Assembly (NCBI RefSeq): GCF_039729145.1
Contig: NZ_CP155793.1
Location: 3,844,001-3,908,000 of the forward strand
DNA from: Microbacterium sp. SY138
GTDB taxonomy: Bacteria; Actinomycetota; Actinomycetes; Actinomycetales; Microbacteriaceae
Direction of reading: 5' to 3'
DNA length: 64,000 nucleotides
Position numbers and translations under genes: made by a program. The notes beneath the pieces were generated by a model, which did no database searches, was not told where the DNA came from, and saw only the letters and a program-made list of their open reading frames with translations. Shown here piece by piece: positions 8,660 to 15,994 of the stretch. Within the stretch, counting starts at the first letter, position 1; every line of letters starts with the position of its first letter.

Positions 8660-8682
8660 TGCCCGATGACGGTCATCGGGCA
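8660..8682 (+). promoter_or_regulatory. Perfect 10-bp dyad in lipoprotein leader
   Basis: TGCCCGATGA (8660-8669) and TCATCGGGCA (8673-8682) form a perfect inverted repeat with a 3-bp spacer (CGG). A -10-like CATGCT (8646-8651) would place transcription start at about 8657, so the dyad would lie at the very 5' end of the mRNA. It is either an operator or a stabilising 5' hairpin. Confidence 0.45.
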
Positions 8683-8704
8683 TCTCGACCTGAGGGGGGA
8701 CGCG

Positions 8705-9409
8705 ATGCGCGTCAACAAATGGGGGGTCGGCGTCATTCTCGCCGCCGCCGTGCTGCTCACGGGATGTGCAGGGGGCGGATCGGACACGACAGCCGAGAAG
8801 AAGCCCGACTCCGGGGCATCGCAGGAGGCGGAAGCGCCGAAGACGGACTGCCCCGAGCTGAAGGAGGGCGCGACCGTCGACGGCTCCACGCTGGCGGAGT
8901 GCGTGACGGCGGCGATGACCGACACCGCCGGATTCTCGGCGACGATGACGACTCTGGGCATGGAGTCGACCACCCGCTACAACCCGGCCGACAAGGCCGT
9001 CGAGACCAGCACCAGCTTCGGCTCGGTCATCGTGATCGGCGACGACGCCTGGGTGAAATCCACCACCGGCGAGTGGCAGGTCGCCGACGAGAACTCCACC
9101 GACCAGGAGATCAGCACGCTCAGCACCGCCGCGAAGGCCGTCGACGCCTCCGACCCGATGGGCGTGGCCGACACGCTCTCCGGCGAATACACGGTCACCG
9201 GCACGGGCTCGCGCCTGGGCCAGGACGTGTACCTGCTCAGCGGCACGACCGAGTCGCAGGGATCGACCGTCACGATGCTCTTCGAGGTCACGAGCGACTA
9301 TGTGGTGCTCGCGGCCAACGCCTCCACTGAGGTCGAGGGCCAGAAGATCGAGAGCGTTCAGGAAGTCACCGAGTGGGACGTGAAGCAGGACATCGTCGCA
9401 CCGCTCTGA
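8705..9409 (+). CDS. Predicted lipoprotein, unknown function
   Basis: 234 aa. The N-terminus MRVNKWGVGVILAAAVLLTGC is a lipoprotein signal with lipobox LLTGC (Cys21). A low-complexity Asp/Glu/Lys spacer is followed by a compact beta-rich domain (about 50-234) with ATMTTLGMESTTRYNPADKAVETSTS and TVTMLFEVTSDYVVLAANASTEV. The pattern recalls actinobacterial LppX/LprG-like or LolA-like lipid-handling lipoproteins, but similarity by eye is too weak to assign it. The ATG at 8705 has GAGGGGGGA just upstream and is preferred over upstream TTG codons. A strong terminator follows. It is monocistronic. Confidence 0.8.
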   Translation: MRVNKWGVGVILAAAVLLTGCAGGGSDTTAEKKPDSGASQEAEAPKTDCPELKEGATVDGSTLAECVTAAMTDTAGFSATMTTLGMESTTRYNPADKAVETSTSFGSVIVIGDDAWVKSTTGEWQVADENSTDQEISTLSTAAKAVDASDPMGVADTLSGEYTVTGTGSRLGQDVYLLSGTTESQGSTVTMLFEVTSDYVVLAANASTEVEGQKIESVQEVTEWDVKQDIVAPL

Positions 9410-9419
9410 CGCCGCTGAC

Positions 9420-9455
9420 CCGTGCGGGCCGGGGCTGCAGCCTCGGCCCGCACGG
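9420..9455. terminator. Bidirectional terminator
   Basis: CCGTGCGGGCCGGGGCTG (9420-9437) and CAGCCTCGGCCCGCACGG (9438-9455) pair at 17 of 18 positions with no separate loop. It lies between the lipoprotein gene and the end of the converging peptide ABC operon. Confidence 0.75.
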
Positions 9456-9520
9456 TCCTGTCACGGCCGGGGCGCTCGGAGCACACGCGCGAGCGGAGCA
9501 CGGGTGAGCGCGGAGAGTTC

Positions 9521-10360
9521 TCAGTACATGACCGGCGGGATCTCCGCCCACACCGTGCGGTCGTCGACCGACGGGGCGGCGGGGATGCGACCCGCGCCGT
9601 CGGGCTCGGGGATCGCCGCGAGCAGCGCCTGTGTATAGGGGTGCCGCGGTGCGGCCCAGAGCTGATCGGTCGGACCCGACTCGAGCACGCGTCCGCCGAA
9701 CATCACGAACGTGCGGTCGGCGATGCGGCGGACCACGGCGAGGTCGTGCGAGATGAACAGCATGCCCGCTCCCGACTCCGCCACCAGGTCACGCATCAGG
9801 CCGGCGACGCTCGTCTGCGTGGACGCATCGAGCGCTGAGATCGGCTCATCCGCCACCAGGAGCGAGGGACGAGCGGCCAAGGCCCTGGCGATCGCGATGC
9901 GCTGTTTCTGCCCGCCCGAGAACTGATGCGGGAAGCGTGTGCTCACGGTGGTCGGCAGACCGACGCGCTCGAGCCACTCGTCCACGGTCGATCCTTCGGC
10001 GCCACGGGCGCGGGCGGTGGCGATGCCGTCGGCGATCTGGTCGCCGACCCGGCGCCGCGGATTCAGCGAGGTCGCCGGATCCTGGAACACCATCTGGATG
10101 CCGGTGAGGGCGATCGAGCGACGGCGGATGCCGAGCGGCGACACCGGAGCATCGCGGAACAGCACGGTCCCTGCGGCGGTCTTCTCGATGCCGACGACGG
10201 CACGGGCGAGACTGGACTTGCCGCTGCCGGACTCGCCCACCAGGGCCACGGTCTCCCCGGCGGCGACGCTGATCGACACGCCGTTCACGGCGATCACCGG
10301 CGGGTTGCCCGGGTAGCGCACGACCACGTCCTGCGCATCGAGGACGGAGACCTCACTCAT
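9521..10360 (-). CDS. Oligopeptide ABC transporter ATP-binding protein (DppF/OppF type)
   Basis: 279 aa. Walker A GESGSGKS is at about 43-50, signature FSGGQKQRIAIARAL, Walker B LLVADEPISALDAS, and switch His in FISHDLAVV. The C-terminal segment HPYTQALLAAIPEPDG matches the oligopeptide ATPase C-terminal domain. It energises peptide or nickel-type import as a heterodimer with the ATPase encoded just upstream (8-bp overlap). Last gene of a five-gene operon. Confidence 0.92.
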   Translation of the reverse strand: MSEVSVLDAQDVVVRYPGNPPVIAVNGVSISVAAGETVALVGESGSGKSSLARAVVGIEKTAAGTVLFRDAPVSPLGIRRRSIALTGIQMVFQDPATSLNPRRRVGDQIADGIATARARGAEGSTVDEWLERVGLPTTVSTRFPHQFSGGQKQRIAIARALAARPSLLVADEPISALDASTQTSVAGLMRDLVAESGAGMLFISHDLAVVRRIADRTFVMFGGRVLESGPTDQLWAAPRHPYTQALLAAIPEPDGAGRIPAAPSVDDRTVWAEIPPVMY

Positions 10361-11186
10361 CTGCGGCCTGCCCTTCCGGTGCCTCGTCGATGCGCGACCC
10401 CGGCAGGGCCGCGAGCAGCATGCGCGTGTACTCGTGCTGGGGATCGCGGAACAGCGTCTCGCGATCGGCGAGCTCCACGATCCGGCCGTCCTTCATGACG
10501 GCGACCCGGTCGGCGATCGCGCTCATCACGCCCAGGTCGTGCGTCACGAGCAGCACGGCCAGGTTGCGTTCGACCGCCAGGTCGCGCAGCAGCTTCAGGA
10601 TGCCGGCCTGCACCGTGACGTCGAGAGCCGTGGTGGGCTCGTCCGCCAGCAGCACCTCGGGGTCGCAGGCCAGGGCGCATGCGATCGCGATGCGCTGACG
10701 CTGGCCGCCGGAGAACTGGTGCGGATAGCGCTTCAGTGCCTCGGCGGGGTTCGGCACCTGCACGGTCTCGAGCAGCTCGACCGCCCGCGCCCGTGCGGCG
10801 GCGCCCTTGAGTCCGAGGTGCACCCGCATGTGGTCGGTGAGCTGGCGTCCGACCGGCAGCTGCGGGTGCAGAGAGGCCGACGGATCCTGGAAGACCATGG
10901 CGATCCGCTTGCCGCGCACCCGGTTGAGGGCGCGACGGCGCAGGCCCACCAGCTCTTCACCGCCGAGCAGGATCGACCCGCCGGTCCGCGCCTGCCGCGG
11001 GAGCAGCCCCAGCACGGCGAGCGAGGTGAGCGTCTTGCCCGACCCCGATTCTCCGGCGAGACCGTGGATGCGACCGGCCTCGAGTTCGAGCGAGACACCC
11101 TTCACGAGCGGGCGTCCGATGTCGATCGTCAGGTCGCGGATGCTGAGCGTCGATGTCTGCTGCACGGCAGCGCTCTGCGCGCTCAT
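10353..11186 (-). CDS. Oligopeptide ABC transporter ATP-binding protein (DppD/OppD type)
   Basis: 277 aa. Walker A GESGSGKT (about 45-52), signature FSGGQRQRIAIACAL, Walker B VLLADEPTTALDV, switch LLVTHDLGV, and the C-terminal EYTRMLLAALPGS typical of the family. The ATG at 11186 is chosen because it overlaps the stop of the upstream permease by 4 bp (ATGA). An extended reading frame continues upstream but is antisense-like noise inside the permease. It partners the 9521-10360 ATPase. Confidence 0.92.
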   Translation of the reverse strand: MSAQSAAVQQTSTLSIRDLTIDIGRPLVKGVSLELEAGRIHGLAGESGSGKTLTSLAVLGLLPRQARTGGSILLGGEELVGLRRRALNRVRGKRIAMVFQDPSASLHPQLPVGRQLTDHMRVHLGLKGAAARARAVELLETVQVPNPAEALKRYPHQFSGGQRQRIAIACALACDPEVLLADEPTTALDVTVQAGILKLLRDLAVERNLAVLLVTHDLGVMSAIADRVAVMKDGRIVELADRETLFRDPQHEYTRMLLAALPGSRIDEAPEGQAADE

Positions 11187-12094
11187 GCGGCCACCCCCGT
11201 CGCGGAAGCCTTGTGATCGGCTGCCTTCTCGTGAGTGATCTCGGCCGTGGGGTCGAGCACGTCGCGCATCGCGTCTCCGAGGAAGTTGAACGCCAGCACC
11301 ACGGTCAGGATCGCGAGCCCGGGGAAGACCCCGAGCCACCAGGCGTCGAAGTTCTGCATCGCACCCGAGATCATCGAACCCCACTCCGCGGTCGGCGGCT
11401 GCGCGCCGAGACCGAGGAAGGAGAGGCCGGAGAGGAGCAGGATCGCCGCACCGATGTCGAGCGTCGCGAGCACCAGGACGGGGCCGGCGATGTTCGGGAG
11501 GATGTCGACGAACAGCGTGCGTGCCGGCGAGTGCCCGAGCAGGCGGCCCGCGATCACGTAGTTCTGACCCCGGAGCCCCAGCACGATGCTGCGCGTGACG
11601 CGGGAGTACTGCGGCCACGACACCACGATGGCGGCGATCACCGCGTTGAACAGCGACGGTCCGAGCGAGGCGGCGACCACCATGGCGAGGATCACGGTCG
11701 GGAAGGCCATGAACAGGTCGGTGATGCGCATCAGCGTCTCGTCGACCCAGCCACCGAAGTATCCGGCGAGCGCACCGATGAGCGTGCCGATGATCATGGC
11801 GGCGATCACGAGCATGAGTGCCAGCGGGAGACTCACGGTGGCTCCGGTCATCAGACGCGAGAAGATGTCGCGTCCGTTGCCGTCGGTGCCCAGGAACGTG
11901 TCGATGCCCGGCGGCTGCAGACGCGGCAGCACCTGCGCGTTCGGCGGATACGGGACCCACCACTGCGCCGTGAAGGCCACGATGATCCACGCTCCGGCGA
12001 TGACGGTGCCGATGATGCCCAGCGGCGTGCGCCAGGCACGGGGCCAGCGGAATCGGAAGCGCCCGGCGGGGGACGCGGCGGCGATGCGGCTCAT
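11183..12094 (-). CDS. Oligopeptide ABC transporter permease (DppC/OppC type)
   Basis: 303 aa. A cytoplasmic N-terminus and TM1 (about 27-45) are followed by the periplasmic-side segment LGTDGNGRDIFSRLMTGA, diagnostic of DppC-type permeases. Five further TM helices follow, with the EAA-like loop RGQNYVIAGRLLGHSPARTLFVDILPNIAGPVLV. It forms the membrane pore together with the DppB-type subunit. Its start overlaps the previous gene by 4 bp. Confidence 0.92.
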   Translation of the reverse strand: MSRIAAASPAGRFRFRWPRAWRTPLGIIGTVIAGAWIIVAFTAQWWVPYPPNAQVLPRLQPPGIDTFLGTDGNGRDIFSRLMTGATVSLPLALMLVIAAMIIGTLIGALAGYFGGWVDETLMRITDLFMAFPTVILAMVVAASLGPSLFNAVIAAIVVSWPQYSRVTRSIVLGLRGQNYVIAGRLLGHSPARTLFVDILPNIAGPVLVLATLDIGAAILLLSGLSFLGLGAQPPTAEWGSMISGAMQNFDAWWLGVFPGLAILTVVLAFNFLGDAMRDVLDPTAEITHEKAADHKASATGVAA

Positions 12095-13152
12095 GCGATC
12101 CTCACTCTCGGGTCGAGCACGCCGTAGAGGATGTCGACGATGAAGTTGATGAGGAGGTAGATGATGCCGACCACGAGGCCGACGCCCATGATGCCGGGCA
12201 GGTCGAGGTTGGCGGCCGAGTTGTAGGCGTAGGTGCCGAGGCCCGGCCAGGCGAACACCGACTCGACGAGCACCGTGCCCGACAGCAGTGCCCCGAACGC
12301 CACGCCCACCACCGTGAGGATCGGCAACGAGGCGCCACGCAGCACGTAGTCGAGGATCACGCGCATGGCCGGGAGGCCCTTGGCGCGTGCGGCGCGCACA
12401 TAGTCGCTGCCGAGCACCTCGAGCACCGAGGTGCGGATGAAGCGGGTCAGCAGGCCGATGGTCACGAGCGAGAGCACCATGACGGGAAGAGCCAGGTGTG
12501 CGAGGGCGTCGAAGAAGCCGACGGCGTCTCCGTTCAGGAGATAGTCGACCGTGTAGAGCCCGGTCACGCGCGGCGGCGGGGTGATCGACGGCGAGATGCG
12601 ACCGGAGCCCGGTGCGATGCGCAGCTCGAGGAAGAAGACGTAGAAGCTCACGAGCGCCAGCCAGAAGGTCGGCACGCTGAGGCCCACCAGAGTCACGACC
12701 CGGATGACCTGGTCGGTGACGAGTCCACGGCGGTAGGCGGCGAGCGTGCCGAGCACGATGCTGACCGCCAGGCTGACGATGATCGCCCCGATCGCGATCT
12801 CGATGGTCGCCGGCACCGCGGTGGCGAGGTCGCTGGTGACCGGGCGTCCGGTCACCAGCGACGTGCCGAGGTCCCCGCGCAGCAGGTTCCCCATATAGAT
12901 GAAGTACTGCACGAACAGCGGCTGGTCGAGACCATGCTCCTTGATGAACGCATCACGCGTCGCGGGGTTCTGCGACGCACCCTCACCGAGCGCGGCCGAG
13001 ACCGGGTCTCCCGGCACCAGGTTGGTGAGCGCGAACGTGACGATCGTCACGCCCACCAACAGGAGCAGGGAGGTGCCGGCCCGCCGCAGCAGGTATCCGA
13101 TCAGAGGCGACCGGCGCCGTTGCGCCTGCCTCTGCACCGCCACTGTCGTCAT
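12091..13152 (-). CDS. Oligopeptide ABC transporter permease (DppB/OppB type)
   Basis: 353 aa. The first TM (LLRRAGTSLLLLVGVTIVTFALTNLVPGDPV) carries the family LVPGDP motif. Six TM helices are seen, with the EAA loop GSDYVRAARAKGLPAMRVILDYVLRGASLPILTVVG. The extracellular loop between TM helices (about 195-225) is longer than usual and Pro-rich (SPSITPPPRVTGLYTVDYLLNG). The ATG at 13152 lies 11 bp after the binding-protein stop. Confidence 0.92.
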   Translation of the reverse strand: MTTVAVQRQAQRRRSPLIGYLLRRAGTSLLLLVGVTIVTFALTNLVPGDPVSAALGEGASQNPATRDAFIKEHGLDQPLFVQYFIYMGNLLRGDLGTSLVTGRPVTSDLATAVPATIEIAIGAIIVSLAVSIVLGTLAAYRRGLVTDQVIRVVTLVGLSVPTFWLALVSFYVFFLELRIAPGSGRISPSITPPPRVTGLYTVDYLLNGDAVGFFDALAHLALPVMVLSLVTIGLLTRFIRTSVLEVLGSDYVRAARAKGLPAMRVILDYVLRGASLPILTVVGVAFGALLSGTVLVESVFAWPGLGTYAYNSAANLDLPGIMGVGLVVGIIYLLINFIVDILYGVLDPRVRIA

Positions 13153-13163
13153 GGGATGTCCGT

Positions 13164-14747
13164 TCAGCCGGCCGGCGTGATCTCGGCGATGTCCATCTCC
13201 CAGACGGAGTTGTACACCGCACCCTTCACGCTGTCCGCGGAGGAGATGTTGCGACCGGGCACGATCAGCGGGACGAACGGACCCTCGGCCTGCATCGCCT
13301 CGGCGAAGTCGGTGAAGGCGGCGGTGCGCTGGTCGGGGTCGGTCGCGGCGGCAGCACCGGCCGCGATACCGGCGATCTCCGGGTTGGCCTCGGCGGCCCA
13401 GCCGGCGCGGAGGCCGACCTTCAGGCCCGGGGCGAAAGGCAGGAAGTTCGCGGAGTCCGCGTAGTCCGGACCCCAGAACCACAGACCGAAGCCCTCGGTG
13501 CCGTTGACGTAGGCGTCGAGCTCGGTCGCGAAGGGCGCGGGGGCGAGGTCGACCGTGATGCCGGCGTCTTCGAGCTGTGCCTGCACGCGCTCGGCGAGCG
13601 GGGTGAACTCCACGCCGCCGACCGGGTAGTCGTTCGGGAACTGCAGCTTCAGGGTCTGGCCCGTGTAGCCGGCCTCTGCGAGCGCGGCCTTCGCCTTGTC
13701 GAGGTCCTGCTCCACGCCGCTGTCGAGAGCACCCTCGAATCCGGGAGGGATGACGCCGGTCGCCTGCACGGAGCCGGCGCCGGCCAGCTCCAGCAGGGCG
13801 TCGTAGTCGAGCGCGTAGCGGATCGCCTCGGCGATCTTCACGTTCGCCAGGTCACCGGCGACGGCCGAGGACTGGTTCAGCAGCAGGAAGATCGTCTGGC
13901 CGGACGGAACGGAGTCGACCGTGATGTCGTCGCCGAGGCCGGCGACCTGGTCGCCGTTCAGGTCCATCGCGACCATCGAGTCGCCGCCCTTGAGGTTGGC
14001 GAGCTGGGTGGCGCTCTCCGAGACGTTGCGGACGACCACGCGCGTGTAGTCGGAGGCCTCGTCACCGTTGTACTCGTCGTTCTTCGTCAGCACGACCTGC
14101 GAGCTGAGGTCGAGGGTGTCGAGCACGAAGGGGCCGGAGCCGGCGGATGCGCCGTCGAGGAACTTCTGTGCCGAGTCGGTGCCGTCGATCGCACCGCCGT
14201 TCTCGATCACGACGTCGGAGTTGACGATGCCGAGAGCCGGGTTCGCGAGGATCGCGGGCAGCTGCAGCAGCGGGGTGTCGGACGTGAACTGGATCGTCTT
14301 GTCGTCGACCTCGGTGATCGTGAGGCCGCCGAGGAGGAAGTTCGGCTTGGCGTCTTCCATGCCCTGGATGCGCTGCAGCGAGAACACGACGTCCTTCGCC
14401 TCGATCGGCGATCCGTCGGAGAAGACGCGGTCGCCCTCGAGCGTGAAGGTGAACTCGGTCGCCTCGTCGTTCTGCTCCCAGGATGCCAGGCCCGGCACCG
14501 GGGTCGAGACGTCGGAGCCCTCGAAGTCGACGAGGGTCTCGTACAGGGCCTTCGCGATCATGTTGCCGGTCGGGTCGTAGGTGTGACCCGGGTCGGTGGT
14601 CTCGATCGAGAACGCGGTGTCGATGACGAGGGAGTCGGAGCCGGACTGTCCGCCGCCAGTCGCCGAGTTCCCTCCCGAGCAACCTGCGAGCGCGAGGAGC
14701 GCGACGGCTCCGAGCGCGATGACCGGCGTGATACGGCGTGACGACAT
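13164..14747 (-). CDS. Peptide ABC transporter substrate-binding lipoprotein
   Basis: 527 aa. The lipobox LALAGC places the lipidated Cys at 23. The mature part is an SBP family 5 (DppA/OppA) protein: YETLVDFEG, ATEFTFTLEGDRVFSDGSPIEAKDVVFSLQRI, then the lobe-closing C-terminal region. It captures peptides or related solutes for the downstream permeases. The ATG at 14747 is preferred because TGGAGG lies 5 nt upstream; an upstream in-frame ATG (14774) lacks this. First gene of the operon and divergent from an Lrp/AsnC regulator. Confidence 0.92.
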   Translation of the reverse strand: MSSRRITPVIALGAVALLALAGCSGGNSATGGGQSGSDSLVIDTAFSIETTDPGHTYDPTGNMIAKALYETLVDFEGSDVSTPVPGLASWEQNDEATEFTFTLEGDRVFSDGSPIEAKDVVFSLQRIQGMEDAKPNFLLGGLTITEVDDKTIQFTSDTPLLQLPAILANPALGIVNSDVVIENGGAIDGTDSAQKFLDGASAGSGPFVLDTLDLSSQVVLTKNDEYNGDEASDYTRVVVRNVSESATQLANLKGGDSMVAMDLNGDQVAGLGDDITVDSVPSGQTIFLLLNQSSAVAGDLANVKIAEAIRYALDYDALLELAGAGSVQATGVIPPGFEGALDSGVEQDLDKAKAALAEAGYTGQTLKLQFPNDYPVGGVEFTPLAERVQAQLEDAGITVDLAPAPFATELDAYVNGTEGFGLWFWGPDYADSANFLPFAPGLKVGLRAGWAAEANPEIAGIAAGAAAATDPDQRTAAFTDFAEAMQAEGPFVPLIVPGRNISSADSVKGAVYNSVWEMDIAEITPAG

Positions 14748-14815
14748 GAGGGCCTCCAGAGGCGAGGAGTACATTCGGGTGAGTCGCCACCGATGTGGAC
14801 GACCGTGGATCAGAT

Positions 14816-14830
14816 TCGCATCATATGCGA
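14816..14830. promoter_or_regulatory. Candidate Lrp/AsnC operator
   Basis: TCGCAT-CAT-ATGCGA is a perfect inverted repeat (15 bp in all) in the 150-bp divergent region between the peptide-importer operon and the Lrp regulator. Three TGTCCAG copies (near 14836, 14869 and 14899) follow at about 30-33 bp spacing, plus an inverted TCTGGAC at about 14930, the kind of phased array that AsnC-type octamers bind. Binding is inferred. Confidence 0.5.
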
Positions 14831-14897
14831 CGATGTGTCCAGCAAGAGCGGGTCACCTCGACACGCTCTGTCCAGAACCTCGGATGTGAGGAACAAT

Positions 14898-15485
14898 ATG
14901 TCCAGTAAGAATGCGGAAGATCCGAAGCATTCTGGACGAAGTGCTGCCCCTTTGGACGAGACGGCGTACAGAATCCTCGAAGTCCTGCGTGATAACGGTC
15001 GTGTCTCGATCGCGGCACTCGCCGACAAGGTCGGGATCTCCCGCGCGAATGCGTACACGCGGGTCGAGTCGCTCGTGCACGACGGGGTCATCACGGGCTT
15101 CAGCGCTCGCGTCGATCAGGCGAAGGCGGGGCTCTCCATCGGCGCGCTCGTGTTCGTCACGGTGATGCCGCAGGCCTGGGCGTCGTTCCGCGAACGCGTG
15201 CTGGAGATGCCCGACGTCGAGTGGTGCGCCATCACCACCGGCGAGCACGACGCCATGCTGCTCATCCGCGCCGTCGACGTCAGCGGCGTGCACGAGTTCT
15301 CCACCGGCGTGATCGCCCAGCTGCCCGAGGTGCGCACGGTCGTGAGCGTCGTCGTGCTCGACGAGGTGATCCGCCGCCCCTACCTGCTGCCGGCGGACCT
15401 GCCGAAGCGCGACACCGAGATCCCGCTCGGGATGACGCGGTGGACGCCCGCCTCTCCCGGTCGCGACGCCCTCCCGCCGCGCTGA
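14898..15485 (+). CDS. Lrp/AsnC-family transcriptional regulator
   Basis: 195 aa. The N-terminal HTH (about 18-65) reads LDETAYRILEVLRDNGRVSIAALADKVGISRANAYTRVESLVHDGVI. The RAM effector domain (about 75-155) has SIGALVFVTVMPQAWASFRERVLEMPDVEWCAITTGEHDAMLLIRAVD. The ATG at 14898 has GAGG 6 nt upstream; the frame is open further upstream but without a site. It lies head-to-head with the peptide ABC operon and is its likely regulator, presumably sensing an amino acid derived from imported peptides. Confidence 0.88.
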   Translation: MSSKNAEDPKHSGRSAAPLDETAYRILEVLRDNGRVSIAALADKVGISRANAYTRVESLVHDGVITGFSARVDQAKAGLSIGALVFVTVMPQAWASFRERVLEMPDVEWCAITTGEHDAMLLIRAVDVSGVHEFSTGVIAQLPEVRTVVSVVVLDEVIRRPYLLPADLPKRDTEIPLGMTRWTPASPGRDALPPR

Positions 15486-15513
15486 GGCGCCGTCACTCAG
15501 GCGCAGGCCTCAG
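15482..15513. terminator. Small bidirectional terminator overlapping both stop codons
   Basis: CTGAGG (15482-15487) pairs with CCTCAG (15508-15513) and the inner CGCC (15488-15491) with GGCG (15500-15503). The hairpin spans the 24-bp gap between the converging Lrp gene and the 118-aa gene. Confidence 0.45.
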
Positions 15514-15866
15514 GCGGAGATCTCCTCGCACACGCTGAGCTGCGGGAGTCCGTGCATCTCGTAGTGCTCCACGAGACGGATGCCACCGTCGTCGGTCAGC
15601 TCCAGCTCGCTCTCACCATCGCCGGTGACGACCGTGCCGTCGGCCTTGAGCACGTGCACGAACGACACCCAGATCGTGTCACCCATGCGGGTGCCGACGA
15701 ACTTGCCGAAGGTGACCGTGTCGCCCTCGTACCCGCCCCAGATGGCGCCGTCACGTTCGAAGTACTCGAAGATGCTCGGGGCTTCCGGGTCGACCGCAGA
15801 GGTCGTGGACGACACCATCCGGAATCGGCGGCCGTCGAGGGAGGGAAGGGTTGCAGTCGCAGTCAC
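15510..15866 (-). CDS. Small conserved hypothetical protein
   Basis: 118 aa, no signal peptide or TM. The pattern is a small beta-barrel: LDGRRFRMVSSTTSAVDPEAPSIFEYFERDGAIWGGYEGDTVTFGKFVGTRMGDTIWVSFVHVLKADGTVVTGDGESELELTDDGGIRLVEHYEM. It resembles the short lipocalin-like proteins often labelled as N-acetylglutamate-synthase-like in genomes; I cannot assign a reaction. The start is GTG, with a CATAAT -10-like box (15879-15874, minus) 7 nt upstream, so the mRNA is probably leaderless. It is divergent from the sulfatase. Confidence 0.65.
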   Translation of the reverse strand: MTATATLPSLDGRRFRMVSSTTSAVDPEAPSIFEYFERDGAIWGGYEGDTVTFGKFVGTRMGDTIWVSFVHVLKADGTVVTGDGESELELTDDGGIRLVEHYEMHGLPQLSVCEEISA

Positions 15867-15903
15867 ACCCTTGATTATGCCCGCCGAAACTCACCCGCAA
15901 AGT

Positions 15904-15918
15904 CACCCGTCGCGGGTG
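15904..15918. promoter_or_regulatory. Dyad between divergent hypothetical and sulfatase genes
   Basis: CACCCG-TCG-CGGGTG is a perfect 6-bp-arm inverted repeat in the 128-bp divergent region. A TAGGCT -10-like box for the sulfatase lies at about 15942-15947. No regulator gene is adjacent. Confidence 0.3.
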
Positions 15919-15994
15919 GTGACACCCTGGACCCGCCTGCTTAGGCTGAGCGCGAAGCGGGCTGCTCTGCTCGCCGAGAGCCGTAGGAGTCAGT

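Noticed and set aside
9521..14747. The two peptide importers considered as a recent duplication
   Set aside because: Binding proteins, permeases and ATPase lengths differ clearly and the regulators and orientation differ; they are separate paralogues.
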